From the NCBI RefSeq assembly GCF_022760965.1, contig NZ_JAKVIJ010000004.1, positions 62,001 through 126,000 on the forward strand: a stretch of 64,000 nucleotides of DNA. Reading direction: 5' to 3'. A program made the position numbers and the translations under genes. The notes beneath the pieces are model-generated. The model did no database searches, was not told where the DNA came from, and saw only the letters and a list, made by a program, of their open reading frames with translations. The stretch is from Simplicispira sedimenti (GTDB lineage Bacteria; Pseudomonadota; Gammaproteobacteria; Burkholderiales; Burkholderiaceae_C). Of the stretch, positions 44,326 to 52,629 are shown one piece after another; position 1 is the stretch's first letter; every line of letters starts with the position of its first letter.

Positions 44326-44370
44326 GACAGCGGGCCCCTCGCTCCCCGCTGTCCGCTGCGTCAATCAGAA

Positions 44371-44485
44371 CTCCCCTCTCCCCTCGCGGGAGAGGGGCCG
44401 GGGGAGAGGGGGTGGCGGCGCATGCGGTGTGCCTCATCTCCCCCTCTCCCCCACCCTCTCCCGCAAGGGGAGAGGGTGCCTCCAG
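44371..44485. repeat. GC-rich inverted repeat CCCTCTCCC/GGGAGAGGG
   Basis: Several CCCTCTCC and GGAGAGGG blocks in alternating orientation form a large imperfect hairpin between gcdH and the CoA transferase gene. Could act as a transcript end or processing site. Confidence 0.7.
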
Positions 44486-44511
44486 GGCGCATCGCCGCGC
44501 ATTTCAAGTGT

Positions 44512-44563
44512 TTTAGGCCTCTAGCGCTTTATGGACAAGCGCTACCAGCTATCAAATTTATAG
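44512..44563. repeat. Dispersed repeat copy before the CoA transferase gene
   Basis: CTAGCGCTT (44521-44529) and AAGCGCTA with a short loop, then CCAGCTATCAAATTTATAG; the hairpin-plus-core form of the family, 7 bases before the gene. Confidence 0.75.
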
Positions 44564-44569
44564 TACTTC

Positions 44570-45841
44570 ATGACCACCCCCTCTCCCTCACCAGGCGCCC
44601 TCGCAGGCATCAAGGTGCTCGACCTCTCGCGCGTGCTCGCTGGCCCCTGGTGCACGCAACTCCTGGCCGACCTGGGCGCCGATGTGGTCAAGGTCGAGCG
44701 CCCCGGCGCGGGCGACGACACGCGCCACTGGGGCCCGCCCTTCCTGAAGGATGCGGACGGCAACGACACCACGCAGGCCAGTTACTTCACCGCCTGCAAC
44801 CGCAACAAGCGCTCGGTGACCATCGACATGGCCACACCCGAGGGCCAGGCGCTCATCCGCCAGATGGCGCAGCAGGCCGATGTGGTGGTGGAGAACTTCA
44901 AGGTCGGCGGCCTGAAGCAGTACGGGCTGGACCATGAAAGCCTGCGCACGCTCAACCCGCGCCTCATCTATTGCTCCATCACCGGCTTCGGGCAGGACGG
45001 CCCCTACGCCGAGCGCGCGGGCTACGACCTCATGGTGCAGGCCATGACCGGGTTGATGGACATCACCGGCCGCGCCGATGGCGAGCCCGGCGGCGGCCCA
45101 CAGCGCGTGGGCGTGGCGGTGATCGACCTGTTCACCGGCCTGTACGCCAGCAACGCCATCCTGGCCGCGCTGCATGTGCGCGACAACGCCAAAAACGGCA
45201 CCGGCCAGGGCCAGCACATCGATATGGCCCTGCTCGACGTGGGCATGGCCGTGCTCGCCAACCAGGCCGCAGGCTACCTGGCCACTGGCGTGGCGCCCGT
45301 GCGCCAAGGCAACACCCACCCCAGCCTGGCGCCGTACCAGGACTTCCCTACGCTGGACGGCAGCATGCTGCTGGCCATTGGCAACGACGGGCAGTTCCAG
45401 CGCTTTTGCACCGCCGCCGGCCAGGGCGCCTGGGCGCAAGACCCGCGCTTTGCCACCAACACGCTGCGCGTGCAGCACCGCGCAGACCTCATCCCGGCCA
45501 TGCAGGCGGTCACGCGCACGCGCACCACCGCCGACTGGATTGCACTGCTCGAAGACAAGGCCGTGCCCTGCGGCCCCATCAACACCGTGGCCCAGGCCTT
45601 TGACGATGCCCAGGTCAAGGCACGTGGGCTGGCTGTGACCCTGCCGCGCTGGCCGCAGGGCGAAGCCGCCGACGGCGTGCAGCACATCACCGGCGTGGCC
45701 AGCCCGCTGCGCCTGTCCGCCACGCCGCCTGTGCTGCGCAACGCCCCGCCCGCGCTGGGCCAGCACACCCACGAGGTGCTGCGCGAACTGGGGCTGGACG
45801 CACAGCGCATCGCCCAGTTGCAGGCCCAAGGGGTGGTGTGA
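44570..45841 (+). CDS. Class III (CaiB/BaiF) CoA transferase, likely succinyl-CoA:glutarate type
   Basis: Moves CoA between acids. 423 residues with LSRVLAGPWCTQLLADLGADVVKVE, NKRSVTIDMATPEGQAL, QDGPYAERAGYDLMVQAMTG and RVGVAVIDLFTGLYASNAI, where Asp near residue 185 aligns with the family's catalytic Asp. The C-terminal part has VPCGPINTVAQAF. Next to glutaryl-CoA dehydrogenase and its LysR regulator, it is likely GcdG, making glutaryl-CoA. Substrate is inferred from context only. Confidence 0.88.
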   Translation: MTTPSPSPGALAGIKVLDLSRVLAGPWCTQLLADLGADVVKVERPGAGDDTRHWGPPFLKDADGNDTTQASYFTACNRNKRSVTIDMATPEGQALIRQMAQQADVVVENFKVGGLKQYGLDHESLRTLNPRLIYCSITGFGQDGPYAERAGYDLMVQAMTGLMDITGRADGEPGGGPQRVGVAVIDLFTGLYASNAILAALHVRDNAKNGTGQGQHIDMALLDVGMAVLANQAAGYLATGVAPVRQGNTHPSLAPYQDFPTLDGSMLLAIGNDGQFQRFCTAAGQGAWAQDPRFATNTLRVQHRADLIPAMQAVTRTRTTADWIALLEDKAVPCGPINTVAQAFDDAQVKARGLAVTLPRWPQGEAADGVQHITGVASPLRLSATPPVLRNAPPALGQHTHEVLRELGLDAQRIAQLQAQGVV

Positions 45842-45849
45842 TACAAAAC

Positions 45850-45902
45850 GGGCTCCAGCGCTCATATTCATTGCGCCAACAGCTATTATTTTTATAGCAA
45901 AG
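45850..45902. repeat. Dispersed repeat copy between the CoA transferase and OsmC genes
   Basis: CTCCAGCGCTCATATTCATTG, split, then GCGCCAACAGCTATTA and TTTTTATAGCA; a degenerate inverted form of the family in the 70-base gap. Confidence 0.6.
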
Positions 45903-45911
45903 GAGCCTTTC

Positions 45912-46388
45912 ATGGCCAACTACGAAGCCCAGGTGGTGTGGGAACGCGGCGACCAAGCCTTTGTGGACCAGCGCTACAGCCGCCGCCACTGGCTGCGCTT
46001 CGATGGTGGCCTGGAGGTGCCTGGCTCCTCATCCCCCCACGTGGTGCCCCTGCCCTGGTCCGACCCGGCGGCGGTGGACCCGGAAGAGGCCTTCATCGCC
46101 TCGATCTCCAGTTGTCACATGCTGTGGTTCCTGTCCCTGGCGGCCCGCGAAGGCTACTGCGTGGACCGCTACGAAGACCGCGCCAGCGGCACCATGGCAC
46201 AGAACATCGCGGGCAAGTTTGCTTTTTCCGAGGTCACCCTGCGCCCGCAGGTGCACTTCAGCGGCCACCTGCGCCCCACCACCGAGGCCATCCACACCCT
46301 GCACCACCGCGCACACGAGGAATGCTTCATCGCCAACTCCGTGCGCTGCGAGGTGCGCTGCGAGCCGGTGATCGAAGACGCTGCCTGA
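45912..46388 (+). CDS. OsmC-family peroxiredoxin-like protein
   Basis: 158 residues: MANYEAQVVWERGDQAFVDQ, then FIASISSCHMLWFLSLAAREGY with one conserved Cys and HEECFIANSVRCEVRCEPV with the second, matching the thiol pair of OsmC/Ohr hydroperoxide reductases. Basic residues in QRYSRRHWLRFDGGLEVPGS also fit. It is of the OsmC-type group with unknown peroxide preference. Stands alone after a repeat. Confidence 0.88.
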   Translation: MANYEAQVVWERGDQAFVDQRYSRRHWLRFDGGLEVPGSSSPHVVPLPWSDPAAVDPEEAFIASISSCHMLWFLSLAAREGYCVDRYEDRASGTMAQNIAGKFAFSEVTLRPQVHFSGHLRPTTEAIHTLHHRAHEECFIANSVRCEVRCEPVIEDAA

Positions 46389-46525
46389 GCCCAGACCAGG
46401 CCATCAGGTTTGTGCGGAGCACCAGGCGATAACGCGCACCCATAACTGGAGCGCACCCGCAGCGCTCAAGGGCCTCGACAGGCCCTGCCACGACCTGCCC
46501 CCACACATCGTTCGGAGAGATCGCC

Positions 46526-48159
46526 ATGAAGCTGCGCCTCAAGCTCCCCCTGGTGTTCACGGCAGCCCTGCTGCTTCTGCTGGCCGCCGCGCTGTTTGGC
46601 ATTGCGTGACTCAACCAGGCCCTCACCACCTACGAAACCGAAGTGGCCGCCAGTGTGGACCACGAGCGCGCCGCTGCCAGCATGTTGGTCGCCTTCAAGG
46701 TGCAGGTGCAGGAGTGGAAGAACGTGCTGCTGCGCGGCAAGGATGCCGAACAACTCAAGCGCTACTGGGCGGCCTTTGAAAAGGAAGAAGCCGCCATCCA
46801 AACCCAAGCCGCCCAGCTGCTGAAGGGCCTGCCCGCAGGGGACGCACGCGAGCGGGTGCAGCAGTTTGCCCAGGCGCACCAGCGCATGGGCGCCGACTAC
46901 CGCAAGGGCCTGGAGGCCTTCCACAGCGCCGGGCAAGACCCGCAGGCAGGCGACCAGGCCGTCAAAGGCATGGATCGCGAGCCCGCCAAGCTGTTGGACC
47001 AGGCGGGCGAACTGATCCAGAAGGCCGCAGCCGCCACCGCAGACAAAGCCGCCGAACACGCACGCAACGCCACGGTGATGAGCCTGGCCGTCATGCTCAT
47101 CGTCTGCGCGGCAGCGCATCAACTCCGCAGTGCTCTTCAGCCGCACCGTGACCCAGCCGCTGGACCGCGCGGTGCAGGTGTCCCAGGCCGTGGCTGGGGG
47201 CGACCTGACGGTGGCCACGGCGAGCCAGGGCAAGGACGAAATCGCACTGCTGCTCAACGCCCTGTATGCCATGCAGGGCCGCCTCTCCCAGGTGGTGCAC
47301 AACGTGCGCCAGAACGCCGACATGGTGGCCTCGGCCAGCACGCAGATCGCCCAGGGCAGCCATGACCTGAGCGCCCGCACGGAGCAGCAGGCCGGCGCAC
47401 TGGAGGAAACCTCTGCCTCCATGGAGGAGCTGAACTCCACCGTTCAGGCCAACGCCGACAACGCTCGCCAGGCCAATCAGATGGCCATGAACGCCTCCAC
47501 CGTGGCCGTGCAGGGAGGCGACGTGGTGGCCGATGTGGTGCGCACCATGCAGGGCATCAACGCAAGCAGCAAGCGCATTGCCGACATCATCCAGGTCATT
47601 GACGGCATTGCCTTCCAGACCAACATCCTGGCACTCAACGCCGCCGTGGAAGCCGCCCGCGCGGGCGAGCAAGGCCGGGGCTTTGCCGTGGTGGCCAGCG
47701 AGGTGCGATCCTTGGCCGGGCGCAGCGCCCAGGCGGCCAAGGAGATCAAGGAACTCATCCACGCCAGCGCGGAGCGTGTGGAGCAAGGCTCTGCCCTGGT
47801 GGACAAGGCAGGCGCCACCATAGCCGAGGTGGTTTCCTCCATCCGCCGTGTGACCGACATCGTGGGCGAAATCAGCGCGGCCAGCAGCGAGCAGAGCGCA
47901 GGCATGTCCCAGGTCGGCGAAGCCATCACCCACATGGACCAGGCCACGCAGCAGAACGCCGCGCTGGTCGAGGAAAGTGCTGCCGCCGCCAGCAGCCTGC
48001 AGCACCAGGCCGAGCAGTTGGTGCGCGCCGTGGCCGTGTTCAAGCTGTCTTCCGACGCAAGCTCCCAGCACCCCAGCACCCCAGCACCCCAGCACCCCAG
48101 CACCCCAGCGCCGCACCTGCGCTGCAGCGCCTGCCACGGCCAGCCGCCTGAGAACCTGA
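46526..48159 (+). pseudogene. Methyl-accepting chemotaxis protein gene with a stop codon and a frameshift
   Basis: Reads MKLRLKLPLVFTAALLLLLA (first TM helix), then TGA at 46607-46609 in GIA*LNQAL, where Trp would fit (TGG to TGA). A helical ligand-binding domain follows (VQEWKNVLLRGKDAEQLKRY), then a second TM helix near 47080. An extra base at about 47117 shifts the frame within that helix; downstream in the new frame come LFSRTVTQPLDRAVQVSQAV, a HAMP-like segment and the signalling tip ILALNAAVEAARAGEQGRGF. The 3-prime end carries an octamer repeat. Two lesions suggest inactivation, though base-call error is possible. Confidence 0.8.
48066..48105. repeat. Octanucleotide tandem repeat (CAGCACCC)x5 at the MCP gene end
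   Basis: Five perfect CAGCACCC units followed by a degenerate one (48106-48113). Unit length is not a multiple of three, so gain or loss of a unit changes the C-terminal frame; alternative frames stop at 48151 and 48159, while the current frame stays open past 48200. Confidence 0.85.
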
Positions 48160-48161
48160 GA

Positions 48162-48803
48162 TCAATACGCCACGGTGAAGCGCTGGCGCACATGGCGCGG
48201 CGTCTGCAGCTCATCCACGATGGCCACGGCCAGGTCGGCCACGCTGATGGTGCCGGGCTGCTCGCCGGCCATCAGGGGTGATTCCGTCCCCAGCCGGTAC
48301 TGCCCCGTGCGCTCGCCCGGCTGCAGCAGGATGGCGGGCGACAGGAAGGTCCAGTCCAGCGTGTCTTCGGCCCGGATCCAGTTCAGCGCCTCACGCGCGG
48401 CCAGTGCGCCCTGCTTCCATTCGGCCGGGAACTGGGGCGTGTCCACGAGTTGCACGCCGGGCGCCACGAACAGGCTGCCTGCACCACCCACCACCAGAAT
48501 GCGGCGCAAGCCTGCCTGTTTGGTGCCATCGATGATGGCGCGGGTGCCGCGCAAGAACTCGTCGTGGATGCGCGGGTTGTCCCAGCCTGGGTTGTAGGCG
48601 CTGACCACGGCATCGTGCCCGGCCACGGCGCGCGCCACCTGGGCGGCATCCTGGGCATCGGCCTCGCGGACCGTCAGGCCTTCCCGCGGGGCGAGCTTGG
48701 CCGGGTTGCGGGCCAACGCCGTCACGCGGTGGCCGCGCTGCAGCAATTCCTGGAGCACGGCCGATCCGACAAAACCGGTGGCGCCGATCAGAGCGATGTT
48801 CAT
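48162..48803 (-). CDS. NAD(P)-dependent NmrA/SDR-like epimerase family protein
   Basis: 213 residues with the Rossmann signature ALIGATGFVGSAVLQELLQR at the N-terminus, ARNPAKLAPREGLTV, VVGGAGSLFVAPGVQLVDT and a C-terminal SVADLAVAIVDELQ. Atypical SDR of the NAD(P)H-binding YwnB-like type; substrate unknown. Start at 48803 (MNIALIGATGFVG) fits the Rossmann strand; the open frame to 48860 is rejected. Divergent from a LysR gene with paired operator-like repeats between. Confidence 0.9.
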   Translation of the reverse strand: MNIALIGATGFVGSAVLQELLQRGHRVTALARNPAKLAPREGLTVREADAQDAAQVARAVAGHDAVVSAYNPGWDNPRIHDEFLRGTRAIIDGTKQAGLRRILVVGGAGSLFVAPGVQLVDTPQFPAEWKQGALAAREALNWIRAEDTLDWTFLSPAILLQPGERTGQYRLGTESPLMAGEQPGTISVADLAVAIVDELQTPRHVRQRFTVAY

Positions 48804-48882
48804 GGGGGTTCTCCTGGTTCCAAAGTTGCGATGCTGAAAGCTTACGAACTGCACAATCATTGCGGTAGAGGGTGAAAATAGC

Positions 48883-48913
48883 CTTCACAATGAAGCCCTA
48901 CTTCACAATCAAG
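48883..48913. promoter_or_regulatory. Two CTTCACAATSAAG boxes in the NmrA/LysR gap
   Basis: CTTCACAATGAAG (48883-48895, a perfect inverted repeat) and CTTCACAATCAAG (48901-48913), 18 bases apart. Two copies at about two helical turns suggest binding by the LysR regulator starting at 48927. Confidence 0.55.
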
Positions 48914-48926
48914 CCAGGAGACACCC

Positions 48927-49829
48927 ATGGATGACCTGCGGCGCATGGCCGTGTTCGCCAGCGTGGTGCAGCACGGATCGATGAGCGGTGCGGCGCGTGC
49001 CCTGGGCATGAGCACCTCCGCCGTGAGCCAGCAGGTGCGCCTGCTGGAGCGCACCGGTGGCGTCACCCTGCTGCACCGCTCCACGCGCAAGCTCGTGCTG
49101 ACCGAGGCGGGCGAGCGCTACCACACGCACTGCGCAGCCCTGTGCGCGGCGGCCGAGCAGGCGCGCGCCGAGCTGGCCGCGGCACACGCCGCGCCCAGCG
49201 GCGAGCTGCGCCTCTCGGCCACCGTGGGTTTTGCCCGCCATATCGCCCCAGCCCTGGGCGACATGCTGGCACGCCACCCCGCACTGCGCCTGCGGCTGCT
49301 GGTGGACGATGCGCCCATCGACCTGATCCAGTCGCGCATCGACCTGGCGCTGCGCTTTGGCCGCCTGGCGGACTCCACCTGGGCCGCGCGGCGCCTGTGC
49401 GCCATGCAATGGTGGCTGTGCGCCAGCCCCGGCTGGCTGGCGCGCCACGCCGCGCCGCTCGACCCCGACGCGCTGCACGCCCAGGATTGGCTGGGCTTTT
49501 CCCGCGAGGGCACGGGCCTGCGGCTGGAGCTGCAGGGCCCGGCGGGCACGGCGCGCGGCCTGGTGGTGCAGCCGCGCATCGCCAGCAACAACCAGCTCTC
49601 GATCCAGCAGATGTGCGAGGCCGGCCTGGGCCTGGCGCTGATGGGCAGCATGGATGTGCAGGAGGCCCTGCAGGCCGGGCGCCTGGTGCGGCTGCTGCCG
49701 CAGTGGTCGTTCGGCACGCTGGACATCTGGGCCGTCACCCCGCAGCGCGACGCCCAGCCCGCCAAGGTGCGCCAGGCCATCGAGGCCTTGCAGGGCTATT
49801 TGCGGGCCTTGCCTGGCGTATCGTCTTGA
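48927..49829 (+). CDS. LysR-family transcriptional regulator
   Basis: 300 residues, MDDLRRMAVFASVVQHGSMS with HTH AARALGMSTSAVSQQVRLLE, then an effector domain (SGELRLSATVGFARHIAPAL, IDLALRFGRLADSTWAARRL, GLGLALMGSMDVQEAL). This DsdC/CrgA-like type often controls a divergent oxidoreductase gene, here the NmrA-like gene. Ribosome binding site AGGAG upstream. Effector unknown. Confidence 0.92.
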   Translation: MDDLRRMAVFASVVQHGSMSGAARALGMSTSAVSQQVRLLERTGGVTLLHRSTRKLVLTEAGERYHTHCAALCAAAEQARAELAAAHAAPSGELRLSATVGFARHIAPALGDMLARHPALRLRLLVDDAPIDLIQSRIDLALRFGRLADSTWAARRLCAMQWWLCASPGWLARHAAPLDPDALHAQDWLGFSREGTGLRLELQGPAGTARGLVVQPRIASNNQLSIQQMCEAGLGLALMGSMDVQEALQAGRLVRLLPQWSFGTLDIWAVTPQRDAQPAKVRQAIEALQGYLRALPGVSS

Positions 49830-49840
49830 ACCATCAAAAA

Positions 49841-49857
49841 TTTATTGATTCAATAAA
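49841..49857. promoter_or_regulatory. Perfect AT-rich inverted repeat upstream of the SnoaL-like gene
   Basis: TTTATTGATTCAATAAA, two 7-base arms with a 3-base centre, within an AT-rich island (49835-49880) that contrasts with the GC-rich surroundings. Likely operator or promoter of the gene at 49924. Confidence 0.5.
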
Positions 49858-49923
49858 CAAATAAAATAATTTACCGATGGCAAGCCGCTCCCTACAGTCG
49901 CGGCTTTTCACAGGAGCCTTGCC

Positions 49924-50352
49924 ATGACCCACCCCGCACCCGCCCTCCACGCCATCGACCACGTGCTGTCCGCTTTCGCCCAGGGCGACGTGCCCCGGCT
50001 GCTCGCGCTCATCGCCGACGATGTGGACTTCCGCATCGACCACTACCGCGACGACGCCGACGTGGCCTGGCAGCAGGCCCAGGGCAAGGCCGGCGTGCTG
50101 GCGGTGCTGCAGCGCCTGGCGACAGAGATCTTTCCGCAGGGCACACGCATCCTGCGCGCGCACAGCCAGGCACTGGGCGATAACTGGGTGCTCACGCAGT
50201 TCCACCAGCGATTCCACTACGGCCTGCAGCAGCGCGAGGTGGAGAGCCAGACCTGGATCGTGAGCCATTCGCGGGACGGTCTTCTGGACTACTTCCGCGA
50301 GACCGTCGCCACCATCACCCCCCTCGCCGCCGAGCCCGCGGGCGCGGCCTGA
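49924..50352 (+). CDS. SnoaL-like/NTF2-fold protein
   Basis: 142 residues with HAIDHVLSAFAQGDVPRLLA near the N-terminus, then ALIADDVDFRIDHYRDDADV, TRILRAHSQALGDNWVLTQF and VESQTWIVSHSRDGLLDYFR. Layout and length match the SnoaL/NTF2 alpha-beta cone fold, shared by isomerases, cyclases and many unknowns. A LysR gene starts 12 bases after it, so the two are likely transcribed together. Substrate unknown. Confidence 0.8.
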   Translation: MTHPAPALHAIDHVLSAFAQGDVPRLLALIADDVDFRIDHYRDDADVAWQQAQGKAGVLAVLQRLATEIFPQGTRILRAHSQALGDNWVLTQFHQRFHYGLQQREVESQTWIVSHSRDGLLDYFRETVATITPLAAEPAGAA

Positions 50353-50363
50353 AAGCACCCGCC

Positions 50364-51227
50364 ATGCTGTTCGACCTGCGCGCCCTGGGCTACTTCGTCG
50401 CCGCCTTCGAGGAGCGGTCCGTCACGGCAGCGGCGCGACGCTGCTTCGTGGCCCAGCCCTCCATCAGCATGGCCATCAAGGGGCTGGAGGAGGCCCTGGG
50501 CACAGTGCTGTTCGAGCGCAGCCGCAGCGGCCTGGCGCCCACCCCGGCGGGCGAGCGCCTGTACCCGCGCGCCTGCAGCCTGCTGGCCCAGTCCACGGCC
50601 ATGGTGCGCGATTTCCGCGACAGCCCGCGCGCCACCCTGGGTCTGTACCTGCAGGACGATGTGCTCGTACACACCGCCGCGCCGCTGATCGCGCTGCTCG
50701 ACCAGCACCTGCTCGGCGCCACCCTGCGGCTCACGGCGTCCATGGACGAGGCGCAACTGGGCCTGGTGGCCGAAAGCTGCAAGCGCGCTACCGACGTCTT
50801 TGTGCCGCTGTGGCGCGAGCCCTATGTGATGCTCGTCCCCGAATCCCACCCGCTGCGCTTTCGCAAAGGCTTTGCCCTGGACGACCTGCAAGGCATGCCC
50901 CTGATCGAACGACCCTATTGCCCGCAGCAGCAGTCGTTCGCGCGGCTGTTGGCCGAGCGCGGCGTAGTGCCAGACGTGCGCGCCAGCGCGGCCCGCGAAG
51001 AGCTCCTGCTGCACATGGTGGAGCTGGGGTTGGGCCTGGCCATCGTTCCCGCATCGCACGCGCACCATGCGCGCCGCACGGTCGTGCGTCCGCTGGAGGC
51101 AGGCACCGTCACCTTCGAGCGCCATCTGGGCCTGGCCTGCGCACCGCACGACGGCGCCACCCGCGCCTTGCTGGAGCCCCTGGCGGCGGGCATGCGAGCA
51201 CGGCAGCCGCAGGCCCTGGCCGCCTGA
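50364..51227 (+). CDS. LysR-family transcriptional regulator
   Basis: 287 residues with MLFDLRALGYFVAAFEERSV and HTH TAAARRCFVAQPSISMAIKG, then an effector domain with LVPESHPLRFRKGFALDDLQ and MVELGLGLAIVPASHA. The HTH resembles BenM/CatM-type regulators. Adjacent to the SnoaL-like gene upstream and a GST gene downstream; target not evident. Confidence 0.92.
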   Translation: MLFDLRALGYFVAAFEERSVTAAARRCFVAQPSISMAIKGLEEALGTVLFERSRSGLAPTPAGERLYPRACSLLAQSTAMVRDFRDSPRATLGLYLQDDVLVHTAAPLIALLDQHLLGATLRLTASMDEAQLGLVAESCKRATDVFVPLWREPYVMLVPESHPLRFRKGFALDDLQGMPLIERPYCPQQQSFARLLAERGVVPDVRASAAREELLLHMVELGLGLAIVPASHAHHARRTVVRPLEAGTVTFERHLGLACAPHDGATRALLEPLAAGMRARQPQALAA

Positions 51228-51273
51228 ACCCTGGCGACAGCAGGCCTGCGCCCCGCTGAGCATAATGGCCCGC

Positions 51274-51984
51274 ATGATCGACCTCTACACCGCCGCCACG
51301 CCCAACGGACACAAGGTCTCCATCGCACTGGAGGAACTGGGCCTGCCCTACGAGATGCATGTGCTCGACCTCGCGCGCGGGGTTCAGAAGGAGCCCTGGT
51401 TCCTGGCCATCAACCCCAACGGGCGCATTCCAGCCATCGTGGACCGCGACGCAGAGGACTTCGCGGTGTTCGAGTCCGGCGCCATCCTGATGTACCTGGC
51501 CGAGAAGACCGGGCGGCTGCTGCCCCAGGACGCCAAGGGCCGCTCGCGCGTGGTGCAGTGGCTCATGTTCCAGATGGGTGGCATTGGCCCCATGATGGGC
51601 CAGGCCAACGTGTTCTTCCGCTACTTCCCCGAGAAGATCCAGCCCGCCATCGACCGCTACCAGGGCGAATCCAGGCGCCTGTTCCGCGTGCTCGACACCC
51701 ACCTGCAAGAGCACGAATACCTGGCGGGCGACTATTCCATCGCCGACATCGCCAACTGGGCCTGGGTGCGCACGCACCGCTGGTCGGGCGTTCCGATCGA
51801 CGACCTGCCCCACTTGCAGCGCTGGGTGGAGGCCATCCGCGCGCGCCCCGCCGTTCAAAAAGGCATCCTCATGCCGCCCTCCATGCGCGAGAACGGTCCC
51901 GACCGCGAGGAAAAGGAACGCCAGTTTGCCGAGGAAGCACGCAAGATGGTGGAGATGGGCCAGTCGCGCCCATCGGGCGTCTGA
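51274..51984 (+). CDS. Glutathione S-transferase, Ure2/YfcG-like
   Basis: Conjugation or disulfide-reducing GST. 236 residues: thioredoxin-like N-domain MIDLYTAATPNGHKVSIALE, the cis-Pro in NPNGRIPAIVD and FESGAILMYLAEKTG, then the helical C-domain with QYL-like EYLAGDYSIADIANW. Resembles the Nu class (YfcG/YghU) that binds two glutathiones. ATG 51265 (three residues longer) is an alternative start. Followed by a second GST gene after 20 bases. Confidence 0.9.
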   Translation: MIDLYTAATPNGHKVSIALEELGLPYEMHVLDLARGVQKEPWFLAINPNGRIPAIVDRDAEDFAVFESGAILMYLAEKTGRLLPQDAKGRSRVVQWLMFQMGGIGPMMGQANVFFRYFPEKIQPAIDRYQGESRRLFRVLDTHLQEHEYLAGDYSIADIANWAWVRTHRWSGVPIDDLPHLQRWVEAIRARPAVQKGILMPPSMRENGPDREEKERQFAEEARKMVEMGQSRPSGV

Positions 51985-52004
51985 AACCGTTCCGGAGACC
52001 CGCA

Positions 52005-52628
52005 ATGCAGCTCTACACCGCCCCCCGCGCCCCCAACCCACGCCGCGTGACCATGTTCATGGCCGAAAAGGGCATCACCGGCATCACGCTGGTGCCCGTG
52101 GATCTGAACGCCCAGGAGCACAAGGCGCAGGCCTTTCGTGCCAAAAGCCCGCTGGCCACCGTTCCCGCGCTGGAGCTGGACGATGGCCGCATCCTGACCG
52201 AGACGCGCGCCATCTGCACCTGGCTGGAAGGGCGCTACCCAGAACCCAACCTCATGGGCCAGGACTTCGAGGAGCGCGCCTTCATCGAGATGGCCGACCG
52301 GCGCGTGGAGTGGTACCTGTTTGCGCGCATTGGCCACTGCATTCGCCACACGCACCCCGGCCTGGCGGTGCTGGAGCAGCCCCAGTTCCCCGACTACGGC
52401 CAGAGCGAAGGCCTCAAGATGCGCGAGGCTGCGCGCTGGCTGGACGACACGCTGGCGCAGCAACCCTATGTGGCGGGCGAGCGCTTCACCATTGCCGACA
52501 TCACCGCCTTCTGCGCGCTGGAGTTCGCCCGCGGACTGATGAAGTTTGTCCCTGGCGCCGAGGACATGCCCCACCTGCAGGCCTGGCGCGACCGCGTTGC
52601 CGAACGCCCCTGCGCCCGGGCGGTTTGA
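52005..52628 (+). CDS. Glutathione S-transferase
   Basis: 207 residues: MQLYTAPRAPNPRRVTMFMA, then SPLATVPALELDDGRILTET and the helical domain with YVAGERFTIADITAFCALEF. Differs enough from the upstream GST to be a separate subfamily rather than a fresh duplicate. Good ribosome binding site (GGAGA). It ends two bases before the stop of the convergent sensor-kinase gene. Confidence 0.9.
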   Translation: MQLYTAPRAPNPRRVTMFMAEKGITGITLVPVDLNAQEHKAQAFRAKSPLATVPALELDDGRILTETRAICTWLEGRYPEPNLMGQDFEERAFIEMADRRVEWYLFARIGHCIRHTHPGLAVLEQPQFPDYGQSEGLKMREAARWLDDTLAQQPYVAGERFTIADITAFCALEFARGLMKFVPGAEDMPHLQAWRDRVAERPCARAV

Positions 52629-52629
52629 A

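Noticed and set aside
48066..48113. Possible CRISPR array
   Set aside because: An 8-base tandem repeat without spacers, inside a coding region. No CRISPR or cas genes were seen anywhere in the window.
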